7,067 nt of DNA. Origin: Candidatus Falkowiibacteriota bacterium. GTDB taxonomy: Bacteria; Patescibacteriota; Patescibacteriia; Patescibacteriales; WJLG01. The stretch covers positions 1-7,067 of the forward strand of contig WJLG01000036.1 in assembly GCA_014728685.1 (NCBI GenBank). The letters run 5' to 3'. Shown in pieces: positions 4,673 through 7,067 of the stretch. Each line of letters starts with the position of its first letter. Position 1 is the stretch's first letter. The position numbers and the translations under genes were made by a program. Below the pieces are notes generated by a model that saw nothing but the letters and a program-made list of their open reading frames with translations, did no database searches and was not told the DNA's origin.

Positions 4673-5278
4673 ATGCATATGGGTTTAGCTGTTAAATATT
4701 TGATCGCCGGTATCTTGGCCAAGGCTTTGGCCAGTTTTGACGATGTGGTCACCAGAATACCGATCATAGCCCACTTTACTCGCAGCCGCAAAGGCAGGAT
4801 CGCTTTTGCTTTGGGGAACCTCTTGGCTGTGAGCGTGGCTATTGTTTTGGCTTGGTTATTTTCCTCGCTTCTTAATAACTTGCCGAATACTCATTTGATC
4901 ACCTCGATCTTGATAATGGTTTTGGCTATAAGTATCTATTTCGATCTTTTCGGGAAAAAACGAAAAGAAAAGATCGATTCAACAGTGGTCAAATTGAATC
5001 GAAAAATAAGCAGAGCTCGATTTTTGAAACTGATAGCCATTGGGTTTATCGCTTCTTTGGTGACTCTGCTTGATGACTTTATTGTGCTGACACCGCTTTT
5101 CCTTGGTTCTTTTTGGACCTCTGCTTTTGCTATAGCAGGTATTTACTTGGCAACGATCGTGCAATTGATAGTGGTCATCTATTTATCAAAATATTTATAT
5201 AGACTCAAGCATGTGAAAAAAATGGCGGTTTTTGGCTTGCTTATCTTGGCGATCTTGATCTTTTTCAAAGTAATTTAG
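4673..5278 (+). CDS. Six-segment membrane protein, LysE/CadD-like exporter candidate (201 aa)
   Basis: Hydrophobic segments lie at about 5-25, 43-68, 74-94, 117-140, 146-172 and 183-200, with a basic loop (GKKRKEK, 94-100) in the middle. The two halves carry the same motif at the end of their first segment: FDDVVTRIP (22-30) and LDDFIVLTP (133-141), both DD-x5-P. A repeat of 3+3 segments with paired acidic residues is what LysE-superfamily transporters (LysE, CadD, TerC, GDT1 types) show, where the duplicated motif lines the ion or substrate path. Cation or amino acid export is therefore a reasonable guess, but the substrate is unknown. Start: ATG 4673 or 4679; only a weak TAGG lies upstream. 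No clear terminator follows: the hairpin at 5286-5307 has no T run. No operon partner is seen. Confidence 0.7.
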   Translation: MHMGLAVKYLIAGILAKALASFDDVVTRIPIIAHFTRSRKGRIAFALGNLLAVSVAIVLAWLFSSLLNNLPNTHLITSILIMVLAISIYFDLFGKKRKEKIDSTVVKLNRKISRARFLKLIAIGFIASLVTLLDDFIVLTPLFLGSFWTSAFAIAGIYLATIVQLIVVIYLSKYLYRLKHVKKMAVFGLLILAILIFFKVI

Positions 5279-5341
5279 CTCGAAATTATCAACAATTTTG
5301 CTGATAAATATATATAAATATGAATGCTTATAATTTTTTAT

Positions 5342-5351
5342 CTAATATTAG
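5342..5351. repeat. Palindrome CTAATATTAG, also at the csp promoter
   Basis: The 10-bp perfect palindrome, with one further shared T upstream (TCTAATATTAG), occurs here and at 2031-2041, where it contains the csp -10. Here it lies about 24 bp upstream of the lipoprotein promoter's -35 box. It could be a shared regulatory site or an AT-rich coincidence. Confidence 0.3.
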
Positions 5352-5374
5352 TAAATAATAAAAACAAAAAAAAC

Positions 5375-5403
5375 TTGACTTTTTGGCTAAAATAGGTTAA
5401 TTT
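5375..5403 (+). promoter_or_regulatory. Promoter of the lipoprotein gene
   Basis: TTGACT (5375-5380), 17-bp spacer, TAATTT (5398-5403). Hexamers and spacing are the same as at 2102-2130. The predicted start near 5410 gives a leader of about 40 nt. Confidence 0.65.
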
Positions 5404-5435
5404 TAGAATAGATCAATTTGTACATTCAACAGAAG

Positions 5436-5441
5436 AAAGGA
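5436..5441 (+). promoter_or_regulatory. Shine-Dalgarno AAAGGA
   Basis: It lies 9 nt before ATG 5451 and selects that start, which opens directly on a signal peptide, over the in-frame TTG at 5418. Confidence 0.75.
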
Positions 5442-5450
5442 ACAAAGAAC

Positions 5451-6245
5451 ATGAAGAAACTTCTTTGTTTATTTGCGGTGATTGTGGCCATAGGAGTTGG
5501 TTGCTCAGGTGTGGATAGCCCGACCTCAGTGAAAGCAGAATCTGAGGACGGGTCAATCTTTCTCGCTTGCAAGCTTATGGAGCCGTCCAGAGGGCTGGCA
5601 AAGGCTTTAGAAGCCGAACCTCTGATAGTGGAGAAGGTATATCTGTCCCTAACCGGGCCAGATTCTACTATCCACGATACTGTTGCCGGCGACGGTGATG
5701 GCGACCTGGAAATACTCAAGCAATATGATAGCTTGAGCCCGGGCGATTGGAGGATCAGCATAAGGTCGGTGGCAGCAAACGATGATGTGCTCCATGAAGG
5801 TGAAGAGGTGGTTAATGTTCCCGGAGGCGAGGTAGCCAATGTGAGCATGAACATCAACTCAACCAAAAGTGAGCTGGGAGTTAAGATAGAATCGGATTCG
5901 ATTCCAGATTCTATCAGCGCAAAGATCAAGTATTTTGCGCTGTACCTTAGTAACATTCGTGCTGATTCGGCCGGCTGGCAAGATGGGTCGGTTTCACTCG
6001 GTGCTAACCTTGAGGTTGGCCAAGAATATGAGGTGCAAGTCATTGCCTTTGGCGATGATGGTACTCGTATCCTTGAGACCGAGAAGAAAATAATAACTCC
6101 GACGGCCGAAGGCAACGTCAAATACGAACTTGTCTTCAGGTTTGTCGGTCCAGTGGATCCGGGCCAAACCGGGAGTGCCATAGTGACCATCACGCTTGGC
6201 GCTCCGGCAACAGTAACCGTAACGGTTACCTATAGTAATACTTGA
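5451..6245 (+). CDS. Secreted, probably lipid-anchored protein with two beta-rich domains (264 aa)
   Basis: The N-terminus MKKLLCLFAVIVAIGVGCSG is a lipoprotein-type signal peptide with Cys18 as the likely lipidated residue. The lipobox (GVGC) is imperfect, with Gly at -3 instead of Leu/Val/Ile, so plain secretion remains possible. A short linker leads to two similar domains. Domain 1, about 56-136, runs from VEKVYLSLTGPDS through LSPGDWRISIRSVAANDD to VANVSMNI. Domain 2, about 145-232, runs from IKYFALYLSNIRADS through LEVGQEYEVQVIAFGDDG to NVKYELVF. Both look like Ig/fibronectin-type beta sandwiches: alternating strands, a PG or VG turn before a W/Y strand, and a D-rich loop. The tail (233-264) is Thr/Val-rich strand sequence. 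No enzyme motif is seen; a surface or adhesion role is inference. No signal for sortase. The gene has its own promoter, Shine-Dalgarno and terminator. Two strong inverted repeats lie inside it. Confidence 0.75.
   Translation: MKKLLCLFAVIVAIGVGCSGVDSPTSVKAESEDGSIFLACKLMEPSRGLAKALEAEPLIVEKVYLSLTGPDSTIHDTVAGDGDGDLEILKQYDSLSPGDWRISIRSVAANDDVLHEGEEVVNVPGGEVANVSMNINSTKSELGVKIESDSIPDSISAKIKYFALYLSNIRADSAGWQDGSVSLGANLEVGQEYEVQVIAFGDDGTRILETEKKIITPTAEGNVKYELVFRFVGPVDPGQTGSAIVTITLGAPATVTVTVTYSNT
5885..5915 (+). repeat. Strong inverted repeat at the domain junction of the lipoprotein gene
   Basis: GATAGAATC plus GGA (5885-5896) pairs with TCC, one bulged A, and GATTCTATC (5903-5915): 12 bp around a 6-nt loop. 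It encodes the repetitive linker SDSIPDSIS between the two beta domains. There is no T run, so it is not a terminator. Confidence 0.6.
6213..6229 (+). repeat. Perfect 17-nt palindrome near the 3' end of the lipoprotein gene
   Basis: GTAACCGT, a central A, then ACGGTTAC. It lies in codons for Thr-Val repeats, 14 bases before the stop and about 40 bases upstream of the terminator stem. Repetitive GTA/GTT and ACC/ACG codons may explain it. Confidence 0.5.
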
Positions 6246-6267
6246 TTAAAATGCCGCAATGGCCAGT

Positions 6268-6308
6268 GGCCGTCTACGAACACTTTTGTTCGCTAGACGG
6301 CCTTTTTT
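6268..6308 (+). terminator. Intrinsic terminator of the lipoprotein gene
   Basis: GGCCGTCTA (6268-6276) and CGAAC (6277-6281) pair with GTTCG (6288-6292) and TAGACGGCC (6294-6302), with one bulged C and a 6-nt loop. Six T follow (6303-6308). It is the strongest stem in the window. Confidence 0.92.
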
Positions 6309-6312
6309 ATAC

Positions 6313-6341
6313 TTGATTTTTGAGCGGATTGCCAGTATTAT
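6313..6341 (+). promoter_or_regulatory. Promoter of asnS
   Basis: TTGATT (6313-6318), 17-bp spacer, TATTAT (6336-6341). The start near 6348 gives a leader of about 20 nt, all A/T, with no Shine-Dalgarno before ATG 6368. No T-box leader is present. Confidence 0.55.
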
Positions 6342-6367
6342 AAATATTGTAAATTTATTTTAATTTT

Positions 6368-7067
6368 ATGAAAACGATCAAAGAAATAAACAAAAAATAT
6401 GAAAGTTTTTTAGGAGAGAAGATCGATGTTTCCGGCTGGGTAAGGACTGTCAGGGTTTCCAAGGATTTTGGTTTCATCGAGTTAAATGATGGGACATTCT
6501 TCAAGAATTTACAGATAGTTTTTGACAATAATCTATCTAATTTTAGCGAAATTGAGAGAATAGCGATCGGTTCGGGCTTGGAGATCACAGGTGAATTGGT
6601 CAAATCTCCGGCCAAGGGGCAAGAGTTCGAACTGAAGGCTGAAAGCATAAAGATCGCCGGTCCTTCAAGCGAGGATTATCCTTTACAGAAGAAAAGGCAT
6701 AGCTTTGAATTCTTGCGTACGATCGCGCATCTGCGCGGCCGTTCCAATACCTTTTCAGCAGTTTTCAGACTGAGATCGGTCCTTTCTTTTGCTATTCATA
6801 GATTTTTTCAAGAAAAAGGTTTTGTTTACGTGCATACGCCGATAATATCGACCAGCGATTGCGAAGGCGCGGGAGAAATGTTTCATGTGACCACTTTTGA
6901 CTTGGATAAAGTCCCTGTTAATGACAAAGGCGAAGTTGATTTTGAGAAGGATTTTTTTGGTGAAAAAGCCGGTTTGACCGTGTCCGGGCAATTGAACGGA
7001 GAAGCTATGGCTATGGCCTTTAATAAGATATATACTCTCGGCCCGACTTTCCGAGCCGAGAATTCGA
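6368..7067 (+). CDS. asnS: Asparaginyl-tRNA synthetase, 3' end cut off by the window
   Basis: AsnRS charges tRNA-Asn with asparagine using ATP, in the cytoplasm. The visible 233 residues are the front half of a protein that is usually 430-470 long. Residues about 18-95 are the OB-fold anticodon-binding domain (VSGWVRTVRVSKDFGFIELN, then LEITGELVKSP). The class II catalytic core follows: YPLQKKRHSFEFLRTIAHLR, motif 1 around GFVYVHTPIIS (151-161), SDCEGAGEMF, the DFFG...LTVSGQL segment, and the start of motif 2 at TFRAENS, where the window ends. The YPLQKK.H and DCEGAGEMF blocks separate AsnRS from AspRS and LysRS. One small deviation: HLRGRSNTF where HLRPRTNTF is usual. Having AsnRS implies direct Asn charging and not only the amidotransferase route. 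The gene has its own promoter after the lipoprotein terminator. Confidence 0.95.
   Translation, partial: MKTIKEINKKYESFLGEKIDVSGWVRTVRVSKDFGFIELNDGTFFKNLQIVFDNNLSNFSEIERIAIGSGLEITGELVKSPAKGQEFELKAESIKIAGPSSEDYPLQKKRHSFEFLRTIAHLRGRSNTFSAVFRLRSVLSFAIHRFFQEKGFVYVHTPIISTSDCEGAGEMFHVTTFDLDKVPVNDKGEVDFEKDFFGEKAGLTVSGQLNGEAMAMAFNKIYTLGPTFRAENS

Noticed and set aside
5286..5307. TTATCA / TGATAA hairpin after the transporter gene as terminator
   Set aside because: Only 6 AT-rich pairs and no T run afterwards.
5418..5450. TTG start that would extend the lipoprotein by 11 residues
   Set aside because: It would put a charged segment before the signal peptide; ATG 5451 has the ribosome site.
5426..6193. 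Open frame of 255 codons on the minus strand
   Set aside because: Ser/Thr/Pro-rich shadow of the lipoprotein gene; the + strand has promoter, Shine-Dalgarno, signal peptide and terminator.
6278..6291. GAAC-N6-GTTC resembling a Gram-positive SOS box
   Set aside because: The spacer is 6 rather than 4, and it is simply the top of the lipoprotein terminator stem.

Overview
The window is a compact bacterial chromosome segment. It carries seven or eight protein genes, nearly all on the + strand, and no RNA genes, IS elements or CRISPR. Every + strand unit whose 3' end I can judge, except the membrane proteins at 1105-1497 and 4673-5278, ends in a clear intrinsic terminator. Most genes also have their own sigma-70-like promoter, so the layout is a row of single-gene transcription units rather than operons. 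TGA is used as stop (purM, the 1105 gene, the lipoprotein), so the code is standard. Most starts lack a Shine-Dalgarno sequence. Tiny orphan proteins, small unassigned membrane proteins, a trimmed cold-shock protein and AT-rich spacers fit a small-genome lineage such as the Candidate Phyla Radiation (Patescibacteria). This placement is inference, not proof.

Layout. 2-1003: 3' part of a long-form PurM (AIR synthase), followed by a terminator. 1105-1497: three-segment membrane protein of unknown function. 1576-1692: 38-residue, extremely basic protein, convergent with a cold-shock protein gene on the minus strand (1940-1743); the two share a bidirectional terminator. 1941-2174: divergent control region with the csp promoter on the minus strand and a strong promoter on the + strand. 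2175-3834: a long Lys/Arg/Glu-rich coiled-coil protein split into two frames at a run of nine T; removing one T would give a single 552-residue protein. 3882-4611: a LexA-like self-cleaving repressor behind a promoter overlain by five evenly spaced CAAG repeats, a probable operator. 4673-5278: six-segment membrane protein with a duplicated DD-x5-P motif, resembling LysE/CadD-type exporters. 5451-6245: secreted or lipid-anchored protein with two similar beta-rich domains. 6368-end: 5' half of asnS (asparaginyl-tRNA synthetase).

How the parts relate. purM, csp and asnS are housekeeping genes for purine synthesis, RNA chaperoning and translation. The LexA-like protein is the only obvious regulator and most likely controls itself. 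The split coiled-coil gene and the lipoprotein gene stand apart: they alone pair a good Shine-Dalgarno sequence with an identical promoter (TTGACT-N17-TAATTT) and leaders of nearly equal length. The most interesting signals are the T9 frame break inside the coiled coil, the CAAG array at the repressor promoter, the 38-residue basic protein, and strong inverted repeats inside the lipoprotein coding sequence.
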